This document shows, one piece after another, positions 10,401 through 19,184 of a stretch of 60,983 nucleotides of DNA. Source of the stretch: an uncultured Kangiella sp. (GTDB taxonomy: Bacteria; Pseudomonadota; Gammaproteobacteria; Enterobacterales; Kangiellaceae). The translations under genes and the position numbers were made by a program. The notes under the pieces are model-generated. The model did not search any database and was not told the DNA's origin. It was given only the letters and a program-made list of their open reading frames with translations. Positions within the stretch are counted from its first letter, which is position 1. Each line of letters starts with the position of its first letter. Location: contig CATNCP010000014.1 in assembly GCA_950096615.1 (NCBI GenBank), positions 1 to 60,983 on the forward strand, read 5' to 3'.

Positions 10401-10835
10401 CGTAATAGATAGCGAGCCGCCTGAATGACTCAAAACCGGCATCTGGTTAGCAATCATACTCGATAAGGAGTCGATAGTGGTTACCCTTAAGCGATGACTG
10501 TTTTGTAATAAATTCCACTCTAGTTCTGAGTCACGCTGAAGGACTTGCTTCGCTAATTGCCATGTGGTTTTTTGATGCGCATCCTCAGGCTCATTTCCTT
10601 TCGCCATCAACAAGGATTCGATTAAACGATGTCGCATTTCAGCAGCAGCTTTTCTCGTAAAAGTCATCGCAACGACTTCTTCTGGATGCTCAACGGTTGT
10701 TAGAACATTCAGTATACGCTGCGTCAGAAGACTGGTTTTACCCGCTCCGGCAGGAGCTTGGACAATAAATGACTCTTCTGCGCTGATGGCTTGTTGACGC
10801 ACCAGCTGATCAGGCGGTGACATTAACTTAGTCAT
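7452..10835 (-). CDS. UvrD/REP-type helicase-nuclease, AddA-like
   Basis: A 1127-residue ATP-dependent helicase with C-terminal nuclease, of the AddA/RecB kind, that would process double-strand breaks with the neighbouring AddB-like subunit. Walker A APAGAGKT is at residues 27-34, Walker B LLVDEFQDTS near 415, then GDPMQSIYRFREANV, TMHKSKGLEFDTV and LLYVAATRAKKRL (motifs IV-VI). The nuclease motif IIDYKTGD is near residue 1070, with the later QYQHIVGK helix. I chose ATG 10835, which overlaps the addB-like stop by 8 bp and has GAGGGGGTGAGC before it; a start at 10877 would overlap by 50 bp. Annotators may call it exonuclease V beta; the AddB-type partner argues for AddA. Confidence 0.88.
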   Translation of the reverse strand: MTKLMSPPDQLVRQQAISAEESFIVQAPAGAGKTSLLTQRILNVLTTVEHPEEVVAMTFTRKAAAEMRHRLIESLLMAKGNEPEDAHQKTTWQLAKQVLQRDSELEWNLLQNSHRLRVTTIDSLSSMIANQMPVLSHSGGSLSITNYPQESYRRAAESILSYLDDADYGTHILKLLAHLDNQVEKLIGLLAQMLGKRDQWLRLLGAGELDIDILEDGINQIAQMRLQRLQSFYPTIEASGLLRGIHFASGFLDAEHELSALKDISSLPELDYQNLEQWKAVATFCLTKSGTFKKQLNKKIGLLADGDLQGEDKKVGKALKTELKELFAEWAEIPEFAETLSDIVSLPKPVYSPEQQEILYSLLHLLRLVSGALTVDFQSNAEADFIEIALAADRALGFFDEPSELALKLDYQIKHLLVDEFQDTSFTQYQLLSKLISGWQLGDGRTLFLVGDPMQSIYRFREANVGLFIKTQQEGINGLPVTPLQLTANFRSSPSIIDWVNRRFEKIFPANDDALLGAVSYSKAEAMKPDDEQHFVDFNVSFDTGGKSEAEQLAETIQKITIKQPDESIAVLVRGRNHAQDLMAQLRASSISYYAKDMEYLSHKPCVSDTMVLARLLLHPQDGIAWAALLKSPLVGIKLSHITHLHRAFGHHFWKWLDEFEAVKQLDDDATLRLSKAKRIIAPILESAGRKPLSQLVEAAWLALGGPSVLLDNAEQKDVYAVFELLISLEQAEWPLTFERINTAVTELFADQQADSAQVEIMTMHKSKGLEFDTVILPSLQRQKRADDHQLLLWEEFTVEDRAGYLLAPIQGAEQKEPIYQLARDIQSKKAMYEDARLLYVAATRAKKRLVLSCELKLKFDEEKSEWSYSSVDKRSLLHYLLTYYENVIERQFKEVSTNIISDTEEGSELSFYDGWYRLNNSFEAPLIENQLQRMDDELIEQEEVDFDWASDIARVVGLVVHKQLELIALQRQSFEKLEASGYQTIQTQLQELLHTDIEVTQAFQKAKQALLNVKDDKKGQWLLHKHEDSRCEWELTGAIADSSGRALIRSFIIDRSFIDEEGTRWIIDYKTGDHKGSDVDRFISAEVERYAKQLKQYQHIVGKFEQRPSKIALYFPLLKQFVEIPG

Positions 10836-13503
10836 GCTCACCCCCTCTGTGTACAGCTGACTCAAGGTCAACATCACGCTGCGCCCAACGACTTACCGAG
10901 TGGTGGTCTGTAAAGTTTCCTGAGTAATCGGTCAGTTGAGCATTACCATGCTTAAAGTCTTCCGCAATCTGTTCTAATATTTGCTTCCAAGTTTGGATCG
11001 CCTCAGAAAAGTCATCGGGGTAAGGGTTGTTCTTGTAATCTCTTAGGGCAGTAACACCTTTCAACATATCAGGTTCTTCAGTAACACCAATATATTTGCA
11101 AGCCTTAAGGTGCGCCTGCATAAACACAATACCAGCAACGTTTTGTTGGTGAGAGCTTTCAGAAATGGCATAAAGCAATAATTGAGGTTCAGCAATAGGA
11201 TCACGGAACAAAGATGATAAAACCGGTTGCCCCGTCTTATAATCAATGATTATCAAGCTACCATCATTCAGCTGGTCAATTCGATCAATCACAATGCTAA
11301 ACTTCAGTCCTGATAGCTCTATTTCACGCGGCACTTCGGTACCAATAACTTTGAAAGGCTCACGGTTTTTATCTAGTTCTAAAGATTCTAGAATAAGAGC
11401 TTCCAAGCGTTGTACTTCAATGGCAAAGAAAGCAGAGTTTTGTAATAAATAAATATGACGTGATGCTTCTGATAAGACAAACTCTATAGTCTTATTGACT
11501 AAGTCCATCAACGCTTCATCCGATAATTCTAGTAAGGCACTCTGTGTTTCCAAGCGACTCCAAATGAGCTGCATCGCTTTGTGGAATAGATTTCCTCGGT
11601 CCATGAAAGACACACCCAACTCGTCTTCTTCAAACGCTTGCAACTCTAGTCGGTAGCGTAAATAGGCATCAAAAGGCGACGCTGCCTGCATCCTCAGCAG
11701 GCCAGTCCCACCTTTTACAGCAAAGTGCTCTTCTAACGCCTCACCATAATGATCATCATAATACTCTAAGCATTCTTTTTGCGGCCAAGATTCCAGCATA
11801 GCGGGAAGCTCTGTATCCAATGACAATTTAATAGCATGCGTGTCAGGAAGCATTAACGTAAGTAAGGGGCTGACCATTTGCTCCTGCTCACCTTCATACT
11901 CAGCGTAACTAATGTTTAACTCTTTATTTTCGAGCAGTGAATAAATCAATGACTGCGCATATTCTACTTCCCGGTTATGCGAAGAACCCGGCAAATCATA
12001 TTTTCGTTGTAACGCTTTTGAGAGGAAAGGGTTTGGTGTCGCTTTCTGCGGTAAAACTTGGTCGGTGGCGCCCACCAGCCATACAGCCTCAAAAGTAACG
12101 CCAATAGCTTCTAACATCCCCATGATTTGTAATGGTGCTTTAGGTTGCTTTTGGTGAAAACTTTGCTGTTCAAGTTGTTCTTTGAGCAAGGACATGGCAC
12201 GAGCAAAAGTTAATGCCTCAGATGCAACCTTTTGGATGCTTTGCGAAGTCTTAACTGCTTCAATGAAAGTTTGCTGAACCTGGTATTCTCTACTGTTTAA
12301 GCTGTGATAACCCGTCCAATGTAACTCTGATAATAACGCAATGAACGATTTTATCTGAGACTTATAATCCGTATTAGCTTGTAGCTCCTTTTGATAATCC
12401 TCTAATACATCGAGCCATGGCAATTCGATTTTATGATAACGACTGAGCTTTACAATATCATCAACTGAGTAGTAGGCCTTTGTAGACTTTCTTATCAGTA
12501 ACTCAAACTGGGTAGACTGCCAATGCAGTTCCTGCTCTGGGTATAAATAAGGAGAAAGCAATATATGTTGAAGCTGGGTCTTGGTTAAACTTTTATGGGT
12601 CAGCGCAACCCAGTCCATCACTACAGCTACCAATGGCTGTTGCAACAAAGGTTCATCAATCGAAAAGTCGTGCAAAGGCTGAGTGATTTCTTTGCCGCTT
12701 ACGAGGTTGTTTGCATAAAACTCGCGATAAATTAAACGCTCAATGTATGTTCGCTTTTGCTCAAGATCAGGCACTACAATCGCTATTTTCTTATTAGGTT
12801 GTTCCAGCAGAATATCCCTCGCCCATCGAACCGCAGCCAATAACTCGTGAGACGGCGTTGAGGCTGAAAACAGCTTCACATCGTTTTGCGCAGCCCCACT
12901 AGAAAATGACCAGTTGATCACTTGCTTATTTTTGTCGAGTAAATTTAGTAAAGCCGTTTGTTGGGGAGTGGGTTGTTGAAAGCCGTAGGTAATAATAGTA
13001 GCGGGCAGTTGCTGCTGTATCAATGGAACTAGAGTAGCAAGATAATTTCCCTGCTGTTGCATATCGATCCAACCGTTAGCGCTCAACTGTTTCTGAAAAG
13101 CACTGAACCAATCGCGGAAAGCTTCTTGGTCCTGATCTCCAGGCATCACCTCTAGAGATTCAATTTGCCACTGCTGGCACAGCCGCCAAGCATCAAAGCT
13201 CAACTGCTCTGTTTGTTTAGAGTTAAGTAGCGGCTTAACCACATCAGAACTCGATACCATCTGCTTCCACAGATATTGACTCTGATTGGAGCTCAGCCTC
13301 ACGGGCAGTGGTATATTTTCCTCCTGCGCCAGTTCCCAGCAGTAATTCAGAAACGCACTCCATGGCATCACTTTTAGACTAGGCCACACATCATGACCTT
13401 GAGATAACTGCTGGGTAGCATATTGCTCACGAATAAACCGCGCCTGACGGCGGCTTGCGGTAATGACTAACGAGTTTTCCGCGTCGACGGCATTAAAGTC
13501 CAT
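10828..13503 (-). CDS. AddB-like PD-(D/E)XK nuclease subunit
   Basis: An 891-residue protein that fits the family of about 900 residues described as probable DNA repair proteins related to AddB (I recall TIGR03623). The N-terminal half looks like a degenerate helicase without Walker A (ITASRRQARFIREQY at the expected place). The C-terminal nuclease core is seen as EIELSGLKFSIVIDRID, then IIIDYKTGQP near residue 750, then EPQLLLYA. The C-terminal cysteine cluster that binds iron-sulfur in Bacillus AddB is not visible, since the last part has no Cys. ATG 13503 follows GAGGAAAC. It would act with the adjacent AddA-like helicase in double-strand break repair. Confidence 0.85.
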   Translation of the reverse strand: MDFNAVDAENSLVITASRRQARFIREQYATQQLSQGHDVWPSLKVMPWSAFLNYCWELAQEENIPLPVRLSSNQSQYLWKQMVSSSDVVKPLLNSKQTEQLSFDAWRLCQQWQIESLEVMPGDQDQEAFRDWFSAFQKQLSANGWIDMQQQGNYLATLVPLIQQQLPATIITYGFQQPTPQQTALLNLLDKNKQVINWSFSSGAAQNDVKLFSASTPSHELLAAVRWARDILLEQPNKKIAIVVPDLEQKRTYIERLIYREFYANNLVSGKEITQPLHDFSIDEPLLQQPLVAVVMDWVALTHKSLTKTQLQHILLSPYLYPEQELHWQSTQFELLIRKSTKAYYSVDDIVKLSRYHKIELPWLDVLEDYQKELQANTDYKSQIKSFIALLSELHWTGYHSLNSREYQVQQTFIEAVKTSQSIQKVASEALTFARAMSLLKEQLEQQSFHQKQPKAPLQIMGMLEAIGVTFEAVWLVGATDQVLPQKATPNPFLSKALQRKYDLPGSSHNREVEYAQSLIYSLLENKELNISYAEYEGEQEQMVSPLLTLMLPDTHAIKLSLDTELPAMLESWPQKECLEYYDDHYGEALEEHFAVKGGTGLLRMQAASPFDAYLRYRLELQAFEEDELGVSFMDRGNLFHKAMQLIWSRLETQSALLELSDEALMDLVNKTIEFVLSEASRHIYLLQNSAFFAIEVQRLEALILESLELDKNREPFKVIGTEVPREIELSGLKFSIVIDRIDQLNDGSLIIIDYKTGQPVLSSLFRDPIAEPQLLLYAISESSHQQNVAGIVFMQAHLKACKYIGVTEEPDMLKGVTALRDYKNNPYPDDFSEAIQTWKQILEQIAEDFKHGNAQLTDYSGNFTDHHSVSRWAQRDVDLESAVHRGGEHD

Positions 13504-13522
13504 GTTTCCTCTTCACAATGAT

Positions 13523-14506
13523 TTATTGGCAGTCAACGATGAGTCGTCCGCGATGCTTGTTATCAATTAACTCGTCAAAATAGGGAGACACATCCTTAAG
13601 GGCGATCTCCTTACTTAGAATTTGATCAAAATCAGGAAGTGGTGTCTCTTGTCCGAATTGATTCCACAGCTTGGTGCGCAAATCCATCGGGCAATTAGTT
13701 GAGCTGACTCCGAGCAAACTTACACCTCGCAAGATGAGAGGGATGACAGTCGCTTGTAGTTTTGGACTTTGCGCCAAGCCAATACAAGCGATATTGCCCC
13801 ATAGATCGATACTCGCCATTAGCTTACTAAGAGTCTCACCACCGATACTATCAATCAAACCGCCGTAAGCGCCTTTGGAAAGGGGTTTATCGCTCAACTC
13901 TAAATCACTCAAGGTTTTGACTTCAGTTGCACCTAAGTTTTTCAGGTAATCATGCATCGACGACTGACTGGTTACGGCAACAGTGCCATACCCTTTTTTG
14001 CTCAACAGGTTTATGGCAAAACTACCCACGCCACCACTCGCTCCAGTAACGACAATAGGGCCTTTATCAGGAGTTTGGCCATTAACTTCCATGCGATGAA
14101 TCGCAAGCGCCGCGGTAAACCCAGCAGTACCAATTATCATGGACTCACGGCCAGAATAAGCTTGCGGCTGTTTCATCACAAACTCACTCTCAACTCTCGC
14201 GTATTGGGCTAAACCACCATCAAAACTTTCGCCTAAACCACAACCATTCACTAGGACTTTATCGCCTTGGCTTAGCTGTGCGTTTGAAGATTCGACTACC
14301 GTTCCAGCAAGGTCAATACCTGCATTTAAGGGAAAGGACTTCATGATCGCCCCTCGCCCACTCGCGGCAAGAGCGTCTTTGTAATTAATACTGGAATAGT
14401 CAACTTTAATGACAGTATCGCCAGCACTAAGATCGTCAATATCGATATTAAGTAATTGATGGCGAACGTCAGGATCTTTAAATACTCGGCAGGCTAAAAA
14501 AGACAC
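13523..14506 (-). CDS. Acryloyl-CoA reductase AcuI/YhdH-type MDR oxidoreductase
   Basis: A 327-residue NADPH-dependent reductase of the medium-chain YhdH/AcuI group, which reduces acryloyl-CoA. Visible signatures are SSINYKDALAASGRG, FPLNAGIDLAGTV, MIIGTAGFTAALA and the cofactor loop VVTGASGGVGSFA. There are no structural zinc cysteines, as expected for the quinone-oxidoreductase-like branch. I chose the GTG at 14506, because AAAGGAG lies six bases upstream and the length then matches E. coli YhdH (324). The longer frame starting right after alkB would put this Shine-Dalgarno inside the gene. It lies between alkB and the addB-like gene with short gaps; the metabolic link to repair is not obvious. 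Confidence 0.85.
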   Translation of the reverse strand: MSFLACRVFKDPDVRHQLLNIDIDDLSAGDTVIKVDYSSINYKDALAASGRGAIMKSFPLNAGIDLAGTVVESSNAQLSQGDKVLVNGCGLGESFDGGLAQYARVESEFVMKQPQAYSGRESMIIGTAGFTAALAIHRMEVNGQTPDKGPIVVTGASGGVGSFAINLLSKKGYGTVAVTSQSSMHDYLKNLGATEVKTLSDLELSDKPLSKGAYGGLIDSIGGETLSKLMASIDLWGNIACIGLAQSPKLQATVIPLILRGVSLLGVSSTNCPMDLRTKLWNQFGQETPLPDFDQILSKEIALKDVSPYFDELIDNKHRGRLIVDCQ

Positions 14507-14533
14507 ATAGACTCCTTTTGGTTCTGTTATCAC

Positions 14534-15172
14534 TTACGCTTTAATCATTCTAAAGGTTAAGTTAATTCTAGACTCTGTAATACTGGATTCTTTGGGAACT
14601 TGATGCAGCCAATGTTGCTGGGTCGTTCCCTGCATGACCAATAGACTACCAGAAGTGAGCGTCATTTTGTGTCTCAATTTAGGATTAGTTTTGTGTTTGA
14701 GATGAAACGCTCTTGCTTGGCCCAGACTCACTGAGGCTATGACCGGTTCATCGCCTAGCTCTTTTTCATTATCAGCATGCCACCCCATGCTGTCTCGCCC
14801 GTTTCGGTAGAGGTTACAGAGAACGCTGTTAAAAGTAGTATTGAGTTGTGACTGTAACACCTCTTTCAACTGTTTCAGAGGCTCAATCCAGGGTAGAGGT
14901 TGATGCAACCTACCCGAATAACGATACTGCGCTTCACTATCGCCATACCAAGCCACCAGTCGCGGTACTTGTCGCTCCTTGCCAGCAATCCAAAGAGATT
15001 CTTCTTGCCACTCCACTAACTTCAGTAATGTATGATATAAGTCTGAGGCTTCCAACTCCCCAATAAAGTTAGGGTGGAGTTGGACAGAATCACTTGACTG
15101 ACTATCAGGCTGATTAGAGCCCAATACTAAAGTTTCAACCTCCTGATCAAACCCTAAACCAATCTGTTTCAT
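14534..15172 (-). CDS. alkB: AlkB-family 2-oxoglutarate/Fe(II) dioxygenase (ABH2/3-like)
   Basis: A 212-residue oxidative DNA/RNA demethylase that removes methyl lesions such as 1-methyladenine and 3-methylcytosine. The iron ligands are in GWHADNE (HxD, about residue 130) and the later His in HWLHQVPK (187-190). The 2-oxoglutarate-binding arginines lie in RINLTFR. FNSVLCNLYRNGRDSMGWH is typical of the eukaryote-like ABH2/ABH3 branch common in marine bacteria, rather than E. coli AlkB. It is the first gene of the repair block, preceded by a 108-bp spacer and the transporter's terminator, so the promoter should be there. Confidence 0.9.
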   Translation of the reverse strand: MKQIGLGFDQEVETLVLGSNQPDSQSSDSVQLHPNFIGELEASDLYHTLLKLVEWQEESLWIAGKERQVPRLVAWYGDSEAQYRYSGRLHQPLPWIEPLKQLKEVLQSQLNTTFNSVLCNLYRNGRDSMGWHADNEKELGDEPVIASVSLGQARAFHLKHKTNPKLRHKMTLTSGSLLVMQGTTQQHWLHQVPKESSITESRINLTFRMIKA

Positions 15173-15280
15173 AATATTTTTATGTATTTTGATAAGCCCT
15201 TAACGGGAAAACTAACCAAGAAATAGATTATCAGATGTTGAGACGTTTTGCGGCTAAAATTGGAGTTGTTCTTAGAAAGT

Positions 15281-15312
15281 AAAAAGGCCAGCCATATTAA
15301 TGGCCAGCCTTT
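15281..15312 (-). terminator. Intrinsic terminator of POT transporter
   Basis: GC-rich arms (AAAGGC...GCCTTT) around ATATTAAT. On the minus strand the hairpin ends in a T run. Confidence 0.75.
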
Positions 15313-15351
15313 GATTGCATTGTTAAAAGTAACAGGGAGTCTATTATCTAA

Positions 15352-16872
15352 TTACTTCTCATCCCGAACTTCTTCTAACACTTCTTTTCTTTCAACAACT
15401 TCTTGTTCCCACTTTCTGCTAAACATACCAATTAACAGAACAACGGCACCAACACCGATACTGAAGGTCGCGATGAACTGGAACAAGCTTGGCATTTCTG
15501 AAACATTGTCTGGATCAAAGCCACCAGCTAGTAAGCCAGCAATAATACTACCAATAGAATAAGTGAAGATGAATAAGCCCATCATCTGCCCCATATAACG
15601 ACGAGGCGATAATTTACTCACAGCACTTAATGCGATTGGGCTTAAGCAAAGCTCACCGACCGTATGCAAGAAGTAAGTTAGGATTAAAAAGAATGCTGCA
15701 GATTTACCACCGCCGGCTGCGATGTGTGCCGCGAATACCATAACCACGAAACCGCTACCCATGATGATCAGGCCGAAACCTGTTTTAAGGCCGTATCCTG
15801 GGGTTACCATTCGCTGACCTAACTTGACCCAAAAAGCTGCAAAGAAAGGCGTCAGTATAATAATGAATATCGAGTTAACACTTTGGAACCAAGCGGTTGG
15901 GATCTCAAAAGTACTTATGAACCTATCCGTATAATCTCTAGCGAATAGATTTAAAGAAGATCCCGCTTGCTCAAAACCTGACCAGAAACAAGCCGAAGCG
16001 ATACAAATCAACAATAACGCCCACATGCCTTTCTTTTCTGTGGGGTTTAATTTACCTAGGAAGTAAATTAATGCAAAGTAAATAACAAAAAGAGCACTTA
16101 GAACGATGGCTGTTTTCTCAGCCAAGCTCACCGCGTCAATCGAGATAGTTCCTGCTAAAGTTAAAGCAGTCACCACCGCTAAAGCAACTAAGAAAATACC
16201 GATAATTGACCAGCTTTTCTTACGAGCACTGTCTGAAATGTGAACTGATGGCTTATCGCTAACTTCAGGCAAGTTTCTGTGAGTGATATAGAATTGAATT
16301 AAGCCCAACGCCATACCTACTGCTGCTGCACCAAACGCATAGTGCCAGCCTGCACTCTCCATCAGATACCCACATACGAAGTAACCGATTAAAGAGCCGA
16401 TGTTGATACCCATGTAGTAAATCGCGTAACCAGCATCACGACGCTCATCTTCACTACCATACAGCTGGCCAACAACCGCAGTAATATTCGGCTTCAATAG
16501 ACCGGTACCCAAAGCTACCAGAATCAAACCAATAAAGAATGAACTTTCGTTAGGAATAGCCAACACTATGTGGCCACACATGATAACGATACCACCGTAC
16601 CAAATGGCTTTTTTACCACCGATCAATCGATCCGCAATCCAACCACCTGGTAAACCCATGAAATATACTGAGCTGGTATATAAGCCGTAAATAGCAGTTG
16701 CAGTAACTGTAGTAAGCCCTAAACCACCTTCTTGCAGCAAAGCCGTCATAAATAAAACCAAAATACCGCGCATACCGTAGTAGCTCATGCGCTCCCACAT
16801 TTCGGTCAAAAACAAGGTCTGAAGACCTTTGGGATGCCCAAAAAAGGACTTGTCTTTTGTTTCTTCTGTCAT
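15352..16872 (-). CDS. POT/PTR2-family proton-dependent di/tripeptide transporter
   Basis: A 506-residue inner-membrane symporter of the MFS peptide-transporter (DtpA-like) family. It shows the ExxER proton-coupling motif in TEMWERMSYYGMRGIL and the family signature YYMGINIGSLIGYFVCGYL. A cytoplasmic GGW-ADR loop (GGWIADRLIGGKKAI) follows TM2, and about 12-14 hydrophobic segments can be counted. ATG 16872 has AAAGGGTAT upstream and is preferred to an in-frame GTG at 16911. It would import the peptides released by the secreted proteases encoded nearby. It has its own terminator and a 276-bp upstream gap. Confidence 0.92.
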   Translation of the reverse strand: MTEETKDKSFFGHPKGLQTLFLTEMWERMSYYGMRGILVLFMTALLQEGGLGLTTVTATAIYGLYTSSVYFMGLPGGWIADRLIGGKKAIWYGGIVIMCGHIVLAIPNESSFFIGLILVALGTGLLKPNITAVVGQLYGSEDERRDAGYAIYYMGINIGSLIGYFVCGYLMESAGWHYAFGAAAVGMALGLIQFYITHRNLPEVSDKPSVHISDSARKKSWSIIGIFLVALAVVTALTLAGTISIDAVSLAEKTAIVLSALFVIYFALIYFLGKLNPTEKKGMWALLLICIASACFWSGFEQAGSSLNLFARDYTDRFISTFEIPTAWFQSVNSIFIIILTPFFAAFWVKLGQRMVTPGYGLKTGFGLIIMGSGFVVMVFAAHIAAGGGKSAAFFLILTYFLHTVGELCLSPIALSAVSKLSPRRYMGQMMGLFIFTYSIGSIIAGLLAGGFDPDNVSEMPSLFQFIATFSIGVGAVVLLIGMFSRKWEQEVVERKEVLEEVRDEK

Positions 16873-17148
16873 TGATATACCCTTTAATTGCTCAAAATCT
16901 ATCTGTTTCACTCTGCAATAGAGTAATAGATCATAGTGATTTAGTGCGATTACCTAACTGCCAGCCTCGATCTTTGTCGAAATAATTATTAGATAGGTCG
17001 CTGATTTTCTTAATAATTTATTTGTTAGCAACACACTTGGCCCAAATAAGACAACACATTGTTATATAATGACTTTGATTCGTCCAGTCCTTTTTCCGGC
17101 CTGATAAGGCCATAACAGTGCTCACTCTATCTTGATATTGCGCTTAAT
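16873..17148. other. queF-POT spacer
   Basis: A 276-bp AT-rich gap downstream of queF and upstream of the transporter. It should hold the transporter promoter. A short hairpin GGCC-TGATAA-GGCC (about 17098-17111) lacks a T run and may only be a weak end signal for queF. I see no gene. Confidence 0.4.
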
Positions 17149-17970
17149 TTATTGGCGAATGAGCCTAATATTCTGAGCTCTGTTTTCGATAACATTTGTC
17201 CTAAAAGGGTTAATATCCAATCCACCACGGCGCGTATATCGTGCGTAAACAGTTAGCTCCTGTGGCTGACAATACTTCATAAGATCAACGAAAATGCGCT
17301 CAACACATTGCTCATGGAATTCATTATGGTTTCTAAATGATATTAGGTACTTTAGTAAGCCTTCGTGATCAATTTTAGGGCCACGGTAATCAATCAACAC
17401 TGATGCCCAGTCTGGTTGTGAGGTAATCAGGCAGTTACTTTTTAGTAAGTCGCTTTGCAGGCTTTCTTGTACCACCCGCTCCTGCACTTTGAGCAAGCTT
17501 GGCTGATAATCATAGTCAGTGACCTCTACATCGATGTCATCGATCAGTATCGCTTTTGGCGCAACAATGCCTACTTCTTGTCGGTATTGCTCTAAGGTCA
17601 ACAGCTGCACTGAAACAGCTCCCTCTGCTGCTGCGGATAAGTCATGTTGCAAACTCTCCAGCACGGCGTCCCAACTTTTAAAGCGAGTTTGGTTGTAGGA
17701 ATTCAAGTACAACTTAAAAGACTTGGATTCAACAATATTGATGGTGTCATGGGAGAATTCGAAAACACCAATAGCAACCTGTGGTTTGCCTTTAGTGTTG
17801 AGCCATGACATTTCATAAGCATTCCAGAAGTCACTACCATGAAAAGGCAAATTATCGTTTAAGCCTAGCTCATCACGCTTGAGCTGACGCGCAACAGGGA
17901 ACAGTAGGCTGGGGTCGTACTGATCCGGGTAGCCAACGTCTTTCCCAAGTGGAATATCATCATGGTTCAT
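17149..17970 (-). CDS. queF: NADPH-dependent 7-cyano-7-deazaguanine reductase
   Basis: Reduces preQ0 to preQ1 in queuosine biosynthesis for tRNA modification. The 273-residue length shows the long, two-domain type as in E. coli (282). The catalytic thioimide-forming Cys is at 180 in KSNCLITSQPDW, with the general acid Asp at 187. The NADPH-binding motif ESKSFKLYLNS is at 81-91 of the inactive tandem T-fold half. RRGGLDINPFR near the end is typical. ATG 17970 follows AGGTG. The start lies 13 bp after rlmM, so the two are co-transcribed. Confidence 0.96.
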   Translation of the reverse strand: MNHDDIPLGKDVGYPDQYDPSLLFPVARQLKRDELGLNDNLPFHGSDFWNAYEMSWLNTKGKPQVAIGVFEFSHDTINIVESKSFKLYLNSYNQTRFKSWDAVLESLQHDLSAAAEGAVSVQLLTLEQYRQEVGIVAPKAILIDDIDVEVTDYDYQPSLLKVQERVVQESLQSDLLKSNCLITSQPDWASVLIDYRGPKIDHEGLLKYLISFRNHNEFHEQCVERIFVDLMKYCQPQELTVYARYTRRGGLDINPFRTNVIENRAQNIRLIRQ

Positions 17971-17983
17971 ATCAGCACCTTAC

Positions 17984-19060
17984 CTAGTTTGGCGTCACTC
18001 TAGCCTTCAGTCGAAAATACACCGTCACTTCCTCACGATCGTGGTATAGATGTTTCGCCTGCCAAAAATAATCTAAATCAGCATCTTCTAAACGCTCGCA
18101 AATTAAGCCAATGCAATCAGCAACTTCCTGAAAACGTTTCTTCATCGGAAGCTTTAAGTTGAAAATGGCGTGCTGGGTATGACCGCCTTCTAGCCACTGT
18201 GCCATTAAGTTAGCGACTAGCGAGGGTTTCTCTACCATATCGCAAACTAATACGTTGACCGGCTTCTGAGGGAGCCAAGTGAAGGCATTTTCCTTAAAAT
18301 GCTCAACATGTTCTGTTGCCATCAATTTTTTATCCATTGGTCCATTGTCAATCGCAGATACCTGTAACCCACGTTCGACCAATTGGTAAGTCCAGCCCCC
18401 AGGAGCGGCACCTAAATCCACCCCCGTGTTCCCTAAACGAAATGCATCTTTTTGTTGCTTACGAGAAATCAGCACCTGAATCGCTTCATCAAGCTTTAAG
18501 GTCGAGCGACTAGGAGCATCTTTCGGCGCTTTCAAGCGGACAATACCGCCTTTTAACGGGCTCGAACACTCTAATGGTGACAAACCGACAAGACAGTGAT
18601 CATTAGCTAAAAACAACAAATGTAACCTAAGTTCGCCACTCTCCTGCACTAAGCCATGCTTTTCCAGTGCAATGGTCAAAGGCGTCGAAAACTTCTTACA
18701 AAATTTGGAAAGCTCTCGCCCATCATCGCTATCAAGGTGCTCAACCAGCACATTTTTCGCCCCCGAAAACTCAGAGCAGACGTCAATGATCGGCGAAATA
18801 CGGTCGTCTAGTGGCATGTTTTCGAGCTCGGCCTTAGTCCAAAACCATTGACGTGCAAAAATAATATCCGCCAAATCAAGCACCCCAAAGAACTCTTCGG
18901 CACTCGATTGATCAAACATGTAATACCGAACATACCCTGTCTCAGGTTGCGCGTTAGCATAACCAGCAAGATCGTGAGCTGTGGCTATCGCCTGCACTTC
19001 CGCTGCACAGTCTGACTCAAAACCAGGGCGACAGAAAAAAATAAAAGGGGCTTGCTGCAT
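17984..19060 (-). CDS. rlmM: 23S rRNA 2'-O-ribose C2498 methyltransferase RlmM
   Basis: Methylates the ribose of C2498 in 23S rRNA with S-adenosylmethionine. The 358-residue protein (366 in E. coli YgdE) has an N-terminal THUMP-like part beginning FFCRPGFESDCAAEV and a C-terminal Rossmann methyltransferase with the SAM loop GVDLGAAPGGWTYQL. VNVLVCDMVEKP and the lysine motif FNLKLPMKKR follow, fitting the K-D-K-E 2'-O-methyltransferase type. It is first in a two-gene operon with queF, both RNA modification. Confidence 0.94.
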   Translation of the reverse strand: MQQAPFIFFCRPGFESDCAAEVQAIATAHDLAGYANAQPETGYVRYYMFDQSSAEEFFGVLDLADIIFARQWFWTKAELENMPLDDRISPIIDVCSEFSGAKNVLVEHLDSDDGRELSKFCKKFSTPLTIALEKHGLVQESGELRLHLLFLANDHCLVGLSPLECSSPLKGGIVRLKAPKDAPSRSTLKLDEAIQVLISRKQQKDAFRLGNTGVDLGAAPGGWTYQLVERGLQVSAIDNGPMDKKLMATEHVEHFKENAFTWLPQKPVNVLVCDMVEKPSLVANLMAQWLEGGHTQHAIFNLKLPMKKRFQEVADCIGLICERLEDADLDYFWQAKHLYHDREEVTVYFRLKARVTPN

Positions 19061-19143
19061 AAATCAATATAGAGTGGTACTAAGATGGGCAGATTCTAAC
19101 ATAGAGTCACAGCCTTTGATTAGGGTTTTGCCCTTGCTGGTGC

Positions 19144-19149
19144 TAAAAT
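19144..19149 (+). promoter_or_regulatory. Possible extended -10 for the methyltransferase gene
   Basis: TGC-TAAAAT forms an extended -10 about 35 bp before the ATG at 19185. No good -35 is seen. The short leader lacks a clear Shine-Dalgarno. Confidence 0.35.
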
Positions 19150-19184
19150 GGCGGCACTTTTGATTAGCCACCCCCAACACCCAT

